Positions 46,314-55,839 of a stretch of 64,000 nt of DNA are shown here, in pieces. The notes under the pieces were generated by a model that worked only from the letters and a program-made list of their open reading frames with translations, did no database searches and had not been told where the DNA came from. The stretch spans positions 26,156 through 90,155 of the forward strand of contig JAKSZP010005635.1 in NCBI GenBank assembly GCA_022478985.1. The letters run 5' to 3'. A program made the position numbers and the translations under genes. The stretch comes from Massospora cicadina (lineage: Eukaryota; Entomophthoromycota; Entomophthoromycetes; Entomophthorales; Entomophthoraceae). The number at the start of each line of letters is the position of its first letter. Positions within the stretch are counted from its first letter, which is position 1.

Positions 46314-47742
46314 AGTCATGGAAACGACAGAAGAAGTTTAGACCGGCCTTCTAGTTGGGATGAGTGAGCACCCAAAAGGCAAAACAGAATGCCAGAGGCA
46401 TTGCTGACTGGACAATGTTGTATGGAGTCAGTCATTGGGAAACAACAAATCGTTGGTGTAGTACAATAGTGAATATGATCCTGAGAACAAACCTCATCGA
46501 GCCCACCCCAGATCCTGGAGGTCTTGCTGCAGGGGGCGGAGCCACAGAAATAGTTTAGATGAATTCTCCAGAATACGGGGGTTTGACTGGGGAGACAAGA
46601 AGGCGGATTCTTGCTTGAATGTTGTGGACATAAGGCCACAAGATTCCATTATACTGTTGTCAAAAGTTCATAACAACAGGGTTAAATTGCCAGAAGCATC
46701 TAGCTCGTTGAATTCAATATATGACGGTGGGGGCCATAGTGACCCTGAGTAATGGTAGAGCCCATCCGGTGTACAGAACAATGTGCCACTAGGGAAAAGC
46801 CATTGGGGATGCGGCCAGAAGGAAATCAACTAAATAAAAATTGATGGGTTTTTTGAGGCAAATTTTTATTGCAAAGGAAAAGGAAGAAAATCAACCAACA
46901 ATTTTCTCAGTGCAATGCAACTGATTAAACAGTGGTCAATTGGTGTGGGGACAAGCCAGGATTGGGACCCTCAATTTTGACCAAACTGGAAAATTATTCA
47001 GGAATGGGGCAGATAAGTTCACTGAGAACTGACATTAAAGAATTTGGTGGTGGGCCAAGTACTGTCAATTTGACCTTAAACGTCTGAACTGAGGCTCAGC
47101 TGCGTTTCCAATGGTTGGCGTGATGGCGTTTGGTCTGACAAGCAGCGGGAATCCCCCAAGGCCACCCCACATAGGGATGGGCCTATTTGGTTGGGATCAG
47201 GTTTGGGATGCCCAACCCTTCCATGCCCAGTTGCTGGGCCATTTGTTTGGTCAGAAGCGTTGTGTCAGGCGCAATGCCTGATTTGCCAGCAGGGAGCTTC
47301 AAACCCTCGTCAATGGTGTCCAATGCTGTTACCTGCTCATTGGGGATGATCCCCAACAATTTTGGGAGGGGGTGGTTTTTTCAATTGTCATGTTGGCAAA
47401 ATCAAAACCATCAGGCATTCTGGCCAATAGATCAGTCTTCATCCCTTTTTGACCATATGAAATCTGAACATTGGGCTGATTGCCACTTGAATTTGTTCCG
47501 ATCAATTTCATCTCAGCAATCTCAGCGCAGATTTCACTAATCCCCCATAACAGTTCTGCTGAGGTGAGTGTGGGTACTGGGGAGGGATTCAAAGCAGAAG
47601 AGCTGTTACCCAGCGCTCGTCTACCACGTGAGCAAGATCGCCCTGAGTAATGAGGGGTACAGCCATCCTCTTCAGTACCTTCTTGCTTGGGAATGGGAAA
47701 ATGGCCCAATCAACACCCAGAGGATGTTCCCCGGGACTTATA
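46314..47742 (-). repeat. Solo LTR of family A inserted in D RT
   Basis: 1429 bp matching the A2 LTR (56832-58261, 1430 bp) end to end on the minus strand. It starts TATAAGTCCCGGGG (family TGTAAGTCCAGGGG) and ends CCATGACT (family CATGACA). Flanks are GTGGA (46309-46313) and GTGGC (47743-47747), a 5-bp duplication with one change. Removing it rejoins the D RT frame, PQGLCNVLAT with TFQRAMDG. This copy fixes the length of the family LTR. Minus-strand frames (47709-47329, 47560 on) resemble one in the A2 LTR. Confidence 0.88.
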
Positions 47743-47747
47743 GTGGC

Positions 47748-48016
47748 CAGCACATTACAAAGGCCCTGGGGCATCCTTGTGGGTTTGAATAGCCCTTTGT
47801 TGGGTAAGAGTACACACTTGGCTTGGTCTTTGGGTGTGAGCACCACTTGCTAATACCTAATGGCAAGGTCTATTGTGGAGAGGTATCAGACCCAGAAAGC
47901 AAGCGGAGAGAGTCATAAATTTGGGAAGAGGATAACAGTCTTTCTTAATTATGGAGTTAAGCCATTCATAGCACAATGCACCATGATTTTCTATGTTTCT
48001 GTAGTCATAGGTGTTC
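47748..48016 (-). pseudogene. D reverse transcriptase, middle part
   Basis: The minus strand reads DYRNIENHGA, SIIKKDCYPLPKF, then after frame changes QVVLTPKDQAKCVLLPNKGL and FKPTRMPQGLCNVLAT. These are the consecutive RT blocks DYR.LN, YPLP, the strand before the palm, and MPFGL.NAP.TFQ. It is bounded by transposon X above (TTAA at 48017-48020) and by the solo LTR below. Confidence 0.85.
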
Positions 48017-48299
48017 TTAAAGCATTTTTTACATTGATTTCAGATCTGAAATCAGTTTTTTTATCACGTACAGTTTTTTTGTAAATCAAATGAAAACTTC
48101 TTTTAATTAAATATAAGTTTTACAAGGAGAAATTTATTGTGAGGGAGAATAAAATTTTTTTGGTAAGAGGGATTAGTTGGCCATACTTGTTACACCCAGC
48201 TGACTGTTAAGTGGGAAACAGTAGTTCATTTTTTACATGCTATAGTGCTGTGAGGTTATAATTGTGCTGTCATATATATTTTGTGAGCTTTCTGTAGAA

Positions 48300-50005
48300 A
48301 TGAGTTCCCAGAAGTGTTTGAATAACCCAAACGTGTTCTTTTATATTTGTGGTAGCTACATAATTGGTAAGTAAAGACAGGACATTAATAGTTTTATGAG
48401 TAGCATGTATTATTTTCACTTCAGCATAAGGCTTGGTGATGAAGACAAAAGCTGAGCACCACACAAGGTATGTTGTACATGTGTTGAGGGACCAAGACTG
48501 TGAAAAATGGTGCAAAAAATCAATGCCTTTTGCAATCACAATGGTTTTGAAGGAGACACAAAATCATGTTAATGATTGCTATTTTTATATGGATAAAATT
48601 TAAGTATATAACGCAAAAAGTAAAAATGATATACATTATTCAAACATTCCCTTCAGCCTTATGACCAGTTACGCATTACAATTCTCTCCCTATCCCAGTT
48701 CCACCTCCCATTTTTGAAGATGTGTCACTGGCGAGAAGCTCAGAAGGTGAAAGTGATAATACTGATGCAAACCTTGAGGAAGATTCTGCACCAAGATTAT
48801 TCAGTCAAAATGGACTTAATGATATTTCTTAAGACTAGAAGCTGACAAAGAAGCCGCCCAATTACTTGTGTCAATATTGAATTCAAAAAATCTTTTACTA
48901 ACCAGTGTTACATTCTCTTGATATAGGTCCAGAGTGAAGGAATTAATGAAACTTTTTAAAGAAGAAGACTCTCTAGTTTATCGTTGTGATATTGAGTTTT
49001 ATTAAATTCTTTAACGTCATTTACATTCCAAGTAAATGGAGGTTATTTAGAGACTCGCCCAAAACTAGCATCAAAGGTGCACTTTTACACAATGAAAATT
49101 ATTTGGTTCAGTACCTATTGCACATTCAGTTTATCTCAAAGAAACGTATTTAAATCTCAAAGCTCTGCTAAAATACGTGAATTGTGATTATATGTTTTGG
49201 ACAATTTGTAGGATTTAAAAGTAGCAAGCATTTACTTGGTCAACAATCTGGCTATACAAAAATGCCTTGTTTCATCTGTGAATGTGATAGTCGATCCAAA
49301 AGATAAATAGTGGAAGAAAACAGACTGGCCCAAAAAGAAAACCCTCAAACCCAGTTCACTGAACATAATAGATGTAACACTTGTACAACTAAGCAAGACA
49401 CTATTACCTCCTCTGCAAATAAAACTTGAATTAATGAAACAGTTTGCTAAAGCTCTTCCAAGTGATGGCAACTATTTCCAGTACTTGGTAATAATATTTC
49501 TAAAGTAGCTTATGAGAAACATAAAGAAGGGATCATTTTGGATCTGCTGATAAGAAAGTTAATGAAAGACAATTTTTTTTAAAGTACAATTAATCCAGTG
49601 GTAAAAAGAGGCCTGTGTTTCGTTTAAAAACGTTATTGTCAATTTTTTGGACAACCACAAACATCCAGAGTACAAAAACCATGGCTAAAAGAATGTTTCA
49701 GAGTTTCAAGGAAATTAGGATGTAACATGAGTGTAAAGCTTCACTTCCTACAATCACATGTTGACTTTTTCCCTATGAACTATAGCAATATCAGTGAAGA
49801 ACAAAACGAACGTTTTCACCAGGATATCAAGGACATGGAAAAGAAATACCAGGGAATGTGGAATGCCAACGTGATGACTGACTACTGTTTTTGCTAAAAC
49901 TGAGATGGTACTGGTAAGGGATACAGTCACAAAAAGAAGTTTTAACCCATGACAGAAAGATATTTTGGCAGTGAATTCAGCAAAGAAGATGAATTGGATT
50001 GTTGT
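48300..50005 (+). pseudogene. Uncharacterised animal gene family (ERFHQD motif), decayed
   Basis: Plus-strand pieces appear in family order. The N-terminal Cys-rich part is at about 48320-48590 (NVFFYICGSYIIGK, DEDKSWAPHKVCCTCVEG). A Pro-rich linker is at about 48650-48720. The middle is at about 49225-49280 (SKHLLGQQSGYTKMPCFICE). The C-terminal part is at about 49690-49890 (SVKLHFLQSHVDFFPMNYSN, SEEQNERFHQDIKDMEKKYQ, MWNANVMTDYCF). From general knowledge this matches a large family of unnamed proteins in arthropods, cnidarians and some other animals; its function is unknown to me. Many stops and frameshifts. Its position inside a TTAA/TIR block suggests it is the product of a transposon family. 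Confidence 0.75.
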
Positions 50006-50144
50006 ATATAAGTGATGTGTTTTCATAATATTTATAACATTTGTAAGTAATTGTATATCATTGTCTACTGCACCGCCATGAGTTGTAAATTTATGCAGGA
50101 TTAAAACAAAAACAATTTTGAAAAAACAATCAAATAATAATTTT

Positions 50145-50377
50145 TCGCTGATGCCCCTACCCCTATGTTGCCCACCATGGTCCGCCAGCTAAAGTGGGTG
50201 CTGGACAAAAGTTTCTAAAGCTTCCTCGTCTTCTGATATGGCTTCCTAGGCTGATAACCTAGGGGCTATATTAGGAATTTTTTATTTATAATAATCCCTT
50301 TGTTTAGCCCATTTGAAAATAAAGATGTGTGGCGGCTCCCCCTTTTGGGTTGGGCACCACTAGTGCTAAAAAATATC
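50145..50377 (+). mobile_element. SINE-like repeat, copy 2
   Basis: Inverted relative of 20476-20697, with the shared landmarks ATGGTCCGCCAGCTAAAG, AATAAAGATG and GGGTTGGGCACCACTAGTGCTAAAAAA. A 10-bp direct repeat TAATAATTTT at 50135-50144 and 50378-50387 can serve as target duplication. It is inserted in transposon X, beyond the end of the ERFHQD gene. Confidence 0.65.
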
Positions 50378-50538
50378 TAATAATTTTCCCTGTTCTCAAA
50401 ATTCGTTTTTTAAACTTTGAAATTGAATTGTATAAAACCTTACGTGTTACAGAAAAACTAAAACCAGCTTTGAAATCAGCATAAAATTACTTTTATAATC
50501 ACCTTACAGACTTAAATCATTGTACCAAAAAACCTTAA

Positions 50539-51883
50539 GATGTTGCAAGTGTAGTCCATCACCACTCAATGAATGTCATCCTTTTTGAACAAATAGAAGA
50601 AATGTCCAAGGGCTGAACAAAGGCACCAATAATCCAGCTTTGAGCAATTGTTTGAGCTCTGATGCCGCCTGGGCTTTTTCAAGCTTACTTTTTTGGCAAG
50701 GTTGGGACCAAAAGGGAGGAGTACCCCAGTCTTCACATGATGTAGAACCCCACTAATCTTTATAAAGACATATGCGAGGCCTTATAAGGTTTGAATACTC
50801 CTTTAATAAACTTTGAGCATTGCGATGTTGTTCCTCATTGAGATCCTTCCCAAAGCTGGTGTCAACTAGAGCCACTGATGGGGCATATCCAAACAAAAAT
50901 CCCTCTAGCTCCTAAAACTGTGGACATCATAAACAGCCTCTCTTGTAGAAGGCGGATATATGCAGTAGGACTATTTGGGCCTACTAGCCTAAGTTTGTTA
51001 GTAAGGTTATCCAAAAACACCAATATAGATCTAGCATAAGAAGGATCTAGAATCCACGAAAAGGTTAGAACCTCTTTTGGATGGGTTATATATACCTCAG
51101 ATCTCCAGCAAGTCTCTGGAGGGGATGTTAACATGGATCGGAGTATTGATAACAACTTGTTACTTCAGAAGTATAGTGGATTTCCTAAATAAATAGATCA
51201 ACATAACTTTGCTGCCATCAACGGCAGGTAGGGGCAACCAACCCAAGATCCCCTTACATGATACTCTAGTTGATTGATTTGCTCTAGTCTCTAGTAGGCA
51301 AGCCCAGGGCTTAACACCACTTTGGAGTCATGAGAGCTTTGGAATATTGGGGGAGCCCAGTGCCCTAGTAGGGATAGAAATCCTTCATCATAATTTACCA
51401 CAATGGAGTAATCTTGGAAGAACTGGGTTGAAAAAAATTTATAGCTCAGGTTATTCAGAATGACGGTGAGGATGTTTACAAAAAAGCTTCCCAAATTGGA
51501 AAGGTAGGGAAGAATAGGACCCTATAGGTCATGTACACTGTGGTCCTGCGTGCTGTACTCCATATATAACGTGGCAAGTCCAGGGCGATCTTGATATGTT
51601 TCACCAACTTGGATGAGATAACATTTACAGGGAAACCATAGTATACTATGGCGAGAACTGGAGTCTTATGAACATTTATAATGACGCAGGTAACCAGACT
51701 TCTAAACTGTTGAGGTAGCATGATAAACACTGGAGTCATCAGAAGAAGAGTAAGCAGTATCAATTTCTTTCTTAGCAACGGGTACCAAAACTTCTTCAGG
51801 ATATTAGCTCCAGGCTCATTGTATGTCAATGAGAATTCTTGAAGTGTGGTAGGGATGTCAGCATGGATCGCCCTATCATTCAT
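50539..51883 (-). pseudogene. D pol start: protease, dUTPase-like domain, RT N-terminus
   Basis: The protease lies in the frame 51883-51476: VTCVIINVHKTPVLAIVYYG then FPVNVISSKLVKHIKI. The catalytic AIVD(T/S)G stretch reads AIVYYG, so the Asp is lost. The dUTPase-like domain follows (separate entry). RT starts near 50850-50540 with pieces such as SLLKEYSNLI, AASELKQLLKAGLLVP, FKKDD and the frame entering DYRN beyond transposon X. Normal order for Ty3/Gypsy apart from the extra domain. Confidence 0.72.
50930..51200 (-). other. dUTPase-like domain in D pol
   Basis: The open minus frame 51155-50862 includes EVYITHPKEVLTFSWILDPS and YARSILVFLDNLTNKLRLVG. This follows the dUTPase block of motif 3 (GV[IL]D.[SD]Y.GEI.V.L.N) with Asp and Tyr preserved. 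NSPTAYIRLLQERLF follows, in the place of the ..GDRIAQL.... end. The N-terminal part is harder to read because of a frame change. It sits between protease and RT exactly as in B and E. Confidence 0.62.
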
Positions 51884-53152
51884 GCTGACAGCCCTTATAC
51901 CGCCTTCTCAGCAAGTTGATTCCATCAGGACTTGGTGCTGTGTCAGAAGCCATTGCAGTAAGTGCATCAGTGTGAGGAATCTTATGTTTTTCGAACACAT
52001 GGAACTGAGGACAGCTGGAGGGGGCAAAAGCAGTAGAATTAGGATGTAGGGTCATCACAGAAATCTTGTTAAGCGCTTCCTTGATTTCACAATTGCATGT
52101 AAAACCATTATTTTGGCTGATCATATGTATTTAAACTTGGGATAAGACCCCAACAAGGAGATGACAATGGTAATGGCGTTGTCTAAGGCAATACAATTTG
52201 TGGTAACCAGAGGTTGCACTTGGGCGTAGAAACGGCTGGCAAAATCCAAAATGCTCTCCACTTAGTTCAGGCGGATACCCATAAACACTTGTTTTTGATT
52301 GACCATGGTTTAATTGCTGTCAAATTCTTAAACTAAGTACGTCTGGACCTGCTCCCAGGTGTTGCATTCTTTTAGGTGGGGAGTCATGATCTCCTGAGCA
52401 GTGCTGTTAAAGAAATAGTAAATATGTTTCGCTTTTTACCAATCAGTGGCCCCTTTCATGAAACTCTCATATGCATATAGGAAAGAGGCGATGCTTTTCT
52501 GACCAGGGGTGAACTTCTACTAAAACTAGGGTTAAAATTAGTTACAAGATGAGTTGAGAGGGTATTAAAACTAAGAATTGGTGCAGACTAGGAAATCCCA
52601 GTTATCACTTAGTTCAAAGGGTGTGCTGGTCCCACTGTCATCTTAGGCCCTTGAGGTCCTCTTGGATATAGTCCCAGTTCTTGTTGAGGGGGAAATGGAA
52701 GCATTATGGGAAACCTGCTTTTTTAGGATTTGAATATCAGTGCGTTGAAGAAGAAGCTGACTTTCTAGGTTGTTCAAGCAGGTCATAAACCATTGACTAG
52801 TTTGCTTGAGCTGGAAAATACAACTTTTGGTAAGCTTGTTGAGGATTTTAAGATTTTACACTTCATCTGACAGTGCCTCAATCAAGACCTCACGGTTGAG
52901 GGGGACTACGTCTGCTCAGAGTTTACATCATTGAGCTACATAGACCTGGTCCTATAAGGTGGCTAGGACTGTCAAAACGTCCTTTATTTTAGGGTCATCA
53001 GGGTCTCCTGGAGTAGGTACTGAGGGGCCAGAGGGTCCTCAAGACCCTTGGGGACCTTTAAGCCCTCTGGAACCCTCACGTCCTTTGGGACCTTCCGGCC
53101 CCCTAGGACCTTCAGGTCCTTCACTCACAGAGGTGTAGTCACGAGAAGCCAT
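51884..53152 (-). pseudogene. D gag remnant, starting with a collagen-like stretch
   Basis: An ATG at 53152 opens MASRDYTSVSEGPEG and leads straight into Gly-X-Y triplets (separate entry). Then come helical pieces (DPKIKDVLTVLATL, LNNLESQLLLQRTDIQ), a capsid-like part (SIASFLYAYESFMKGATDW, PHLKECNTWEQVQTYLV, VNQKQVFMGIRL, ILDFASRFYAQVQPLV) and a last part reaching 52124-51884. The capsid pattern is that of Ty3/Gypsy Gag. No intact zinc knuckle was seen. Numerous stops. Gag would build the particle. The stretch 53153-53904 between LTR and this ATG is a leader, or holds earlier Gag that I cannot read. Confidence 0.65.
53021..53119 (-). other. Collagen-like Gly-X-Y repeat in D Gag
   Basis: Eleven consecutive triplets with Gly first: GPEGPRGPEGPKGREGSR, then GLK GPQ GS-stop GPS GPS. 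One stop (TGA) replaces the third residue of triplet nine; the periodicity continues after it. Pro occurs in the second position of seven of the eleven, and charged residues in the third, as in collagen and phage tail collagen-like proteins. It lies near the start of the D Gag frame. Such repeats form triple helices; a role in particle assembly would be inference. Confidence 0.8.
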
Positions 53153-53904
53153 ACCAGTTCTTCAACTTGGTGAAGGCACTAGTTCTAAACAGCCTCAAGG
53201 AGTTGGACATTCCAATAAGGTTGTTCTTCAAGGTAGCCGGAAATCCCTCTATCCAGCACTGAAATTTGGCTTTAGTCTTCATTTATTATCATTGGCTATC
53301 AATAATGGCTTCTCAGTTGTCATAGATGAAGGAGGAGGACGCGTTATAGAAATCAACAACTTGGGAGTGTAAAGTTTGGGTAAGCCCTAGTTGTCAGGAG
53401 ACTTCATGATGTTGCAACCTGACTAACTGGAGGAGGTGATTAATAGCAGGATGGACAAAATTTAAAGGTATTGCTCAGTACCCATGGTCAGTTCTCCCGC
53501 TTGTAGTTGGGCCAAGTTATATAGATCCTGCATGGTAGTAGGCACCAAAGAAGTGTAGGAGCGACTTGAGCAGGCCCCATGGAGTAAATACCATTTAGTA
53601 ACTGTTGGATAATTTTGTTTTAGTTCTCGTACTGAACTTGGTACTGATCACTATCAACTGAAGCTAGAGAGAATTGGAACGTTCCCCAAATTTTATACTT
53701 TTAGGCTGCGTGGATGGTATTTCATATTGTGAGGTACTAAAACATAGAGTGATGCTTCTCAACTGATCATGTTGTTTTTCATGACTGCAAGTATTCCTAA
53801 TTGTTCGTTATAGACAGTTTCATTTATACAGCTCAGAGCCCCCAGTAGTGAGCACCATTTCTCTTAGCGTAACAGTTCTAATGACTGTCACCAAAGTTCA
53901 AAAA

Positions 53905-54330
53905 TGGGCTTGAAGCTAATAAGTGGAGAGGTTGAAAAACGAAAAGATGAGGCAAATATCCTATATTATTAATTTAGAAAGCGTCACTATCTATAGCGCG
54001 TGTAGGGACATGGTACCTCAAGGATTTTCATGGCCCCATACATTCAGGATCTTTCACTGCCTCTCAGATAAACCGCCTGGTCAGCACCCTCATCGTACTG
54101 CATTGTCCTCATGGCTGCAGTGGTGGAGGCCATTCTTCTCATGATTTGGAAAGTGGGGACGGGATTTCTGAAGGAGTTTCCATCAATTCTTATTTACGTG
54201 ATGCTTCCTGATTAAATCTAGTTTTGGCGCCTTCAGGGTAAGATCCCATTTGTGCTGGTTTAAAAGTTATCTGTCATGTCTCAATTCAGGAGCAGGGATT
54301 TTGACTCGCTCATCATCTCAGATCCTGACA
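53905..54330 (-). repeat. D 5' LTR
   Basis: 426 bp. On the minus strand it starts TGTCAGGATCTGAG and ends AAGCCCA. Beyond the end, TTTTTGAACTTTGGTGACAG may contain the primer-binding site (TTTGGTGAC). Confidence 0.88.
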
Positions 54331-54334
54331 AACA

Positions 54335-54640
54335 CTCAGTACACTCCCTCCTCCAAGGTAGCATAGAACATGTGAAAAGAATCTCAGGGGAATATTGAAG
54401 TAAGTGGCCCTGAATTACAAGTCAAAATGGGACCAACTTCTGTCATCTGCTCTACTAGCATACCAACTTAGCCATCACCAAGTTATTGGAATGTCTCCAT
54501 TCAAGGCCCTGTATGGGCGAGAAGCAGCGCTACCTACTTTTCTGGCACCAGTCATCTACTTGGATTTCAAAAACTTACCACCTGGGAATTAGCAAAATTT
54601 AGTTGATAAGTTGTTAAGATCTAGATTAAAGAATCCAATA
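54335..54640 (+). pseudogene. E integrase, last part
   Basis: Immediately after the D duplication the plus strand resumes the E integrase: FKHSVHSLLQGSIEHVKRIS, then the open frame 54404-54592 with WDQLLSSALLAYQLSHHQVI and GMSPFKALYGREAALPTFLA. This is the strongly conserved end of the Gypsy integrase core (YN.S.H..TGMSPF...YGR). The catalytic Glu region just upstream is blurred at the junction. From 54640 to 54927 weaker integrase tail and the 3' untranslated part follow, ending in a purine-rich run (GCGGAGGATATGAAGAG) before the LTR. Confidence 0.82.
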
Positions 54641-54927
54641 ACATTAAAGCCACTATCCCCAAGAGTCAGTGTGAGAGTCAGAGATAGACTAAGTTACTAG
54701 TTTTCTGATTAGAAGAAAAGTCATATTCTACCATGTATGGGAAACAGCATGAGAAGTTGAAAGCCATTTGAACTGGCCCTGAAGCTATCCTGGATTAGAG
54801 AGGAGCTGAGTCTTCGATCAGAGATAATGAGATCAATACAGTGTTTACAGAGGCCATTTCTGCACCTTAGTTCCTTTTCCAAGTCTCATCATGGTGGTAA
54901 GTGTTGCGGAGGATATGAAGAGTATAA

Positions 54928-55839
54928 TGATATATAATTTTACAACCTTTAAATGGAATCTCGCTATTATATTAAAACATCAAGATTTACATATGCTTGA
55001 TTGAAGGCCAAATGAGGGAAATTATACCTTTTTTATAGATGAAAATGGCTTAAAATTTCCTAGTTGTTGGTATAATGTCATCCACATTAAATTGTACCTG
55101 CTGATGGACCAGGTTTATGATATAGGCACAATGACGTTGCTGCCAATGACTATGAAGATTGACCCCCTTTATAAATTTTAGGTGTGAAAACAATTTATAA
55201 ACAACTGATGAGGGGGAAGTGAACAAAATAAATTACCCAAATATAAGCAATCAAACCTTACATCCAAATATTGCTAAAAAAAGCAATCAAGCAATTTCTA
55301 GAGTCAATCAAAATCTTGGATTGAGGTGCATCAGAGCAGTGCAATAATCTAAATCTTGACCTTAGCAGCATATTACTAAATTTGGTAATGGAGCAATCTT
55401 CTAATGGGATATTGCTGTCCCAGACACAGAAGTGGGTATTGAGCAAGGGGTCACCAGAAATTCTTTTTCAAGGATTTTCACCATGAAATGGAGCTGGAGA
55501 ATTGAAGCATTGCACCAAATGGATGCCGCCACCAAGGCGAAAATCAAAAAGAGACTTAAAAGGGGATTGTGAAGCCGCTATAATATCGCCATATCTCACT
55601 CTTATTTATTTTTAGTCTACATCTATTTCATACATTGATTTTTACAAAAAGCATAAAAAATCTTTGATTTTATACTAATAAAGATACTCAACCACAGAAT
55701 GTTAAGGTTATCCTTTTTTCACTTAGATATTGGGTATATGTGAAGATATCGCCAGTAACCATTCTTGGATCTAAAGAAGAAGAAACTCATTTAAGAGGAC
55801 GCCTTGGGATGCTGAGAACGATAGGGAGGTTAATTGTCA
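54928..55839 (+). repeat. E 3' LTR
   Basis: 912 bp. Starts TGATATATAATTTTAC, ends AATTGTCA; parallels 32191-33102 throughout. Confidence 0.7.

Larger units (their letters stand above)
48021..50534 (+). mobile_element. DNA transposon X: TTAA target site and degenerate inverted ends
   Basis: TTAA stands at both edges (48017-48020 and 50535-50538). The inner ends are inverted: AGCATTTTTTACATTGATTTCAG on the left, against GGTTTTTTGGTACAATGATTTAAG on the reversed right end. Taking out the block with one TTAA restores the D RT frame (HLKNTYDYRNIENHG). TTAA duplications are typical of piggyBac and Kolobok elements. The only gene inside is the decayed family described next, which does not look like a piggyBac transposase. 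A SINE-like copy is inserted at 50145-50377. About 2.28 kb without it. Confidence 0.7.
37855..54330 (-). mobile_element. Ty3/Gypsy element D, inserted in E
   Basis: LTRs of 426 bp each (37855-38280 and 53905-54330) match closely, and the insertion is flanked by AAACA (37850-37854 and 54330-54334; one A is shared with the LTR end). On the minus strand the order is gag, protease, dUTPase-like domain, RT, RNase H and integrase. D is itself broken by X (48021-50534) and a solo A LTR (46314-47742), both in RT, and by C (39895-45826) in RNase H. Without them its interior is about 5.9 kb. A polypurine tract TTTGAGGGGGGCG precedes the 3' LTR. No chromodomain was found. Confidence 0.88.
32191..55839 (+). 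mobile_element. Ty3/Gypsy element E, host of element D
   Basis: LTRs at 32191-33102 and 54928-55839 are both 912 bp by my boundaries and align over their length. The interior without D is about 5.3 kb and reads gag with a damaged zinc knuckle, dUTPase-like domain, RT, RNase H and integrase. D splits the integrase at 37854/54335, and the frame resumes exactly after the duplication. The 5-bp flanks TATAC and GATTC agree at only three positions, so the outer boundary is less sure than for B, C and D. There is no chromodomain. Like B and D, it carries a dUTPase-like domain. Confidence 0.75.

Noticed and set aside
47589..47846. A single minus-strand gene of 85 codons
   Set aside because: It is a chimera of D reverse transcriptase (upper part) and the solo A LTR (lower part) joined at the insertion point.
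48270..48539. Minus-strand 89-codon frame in X
   Set aside because: The plus strand here encodes the Cys-rich N-terminus of the ERFHQD family; the minus frame is its shadow.
53021..53119. Host collagen exon on the plus strand
   Set aside because: The plus strand also reads Gly/Pro-rich because of base composition, but the regular Gly-X-Y register and the ATG are on the minus strand, in line with the D gag.
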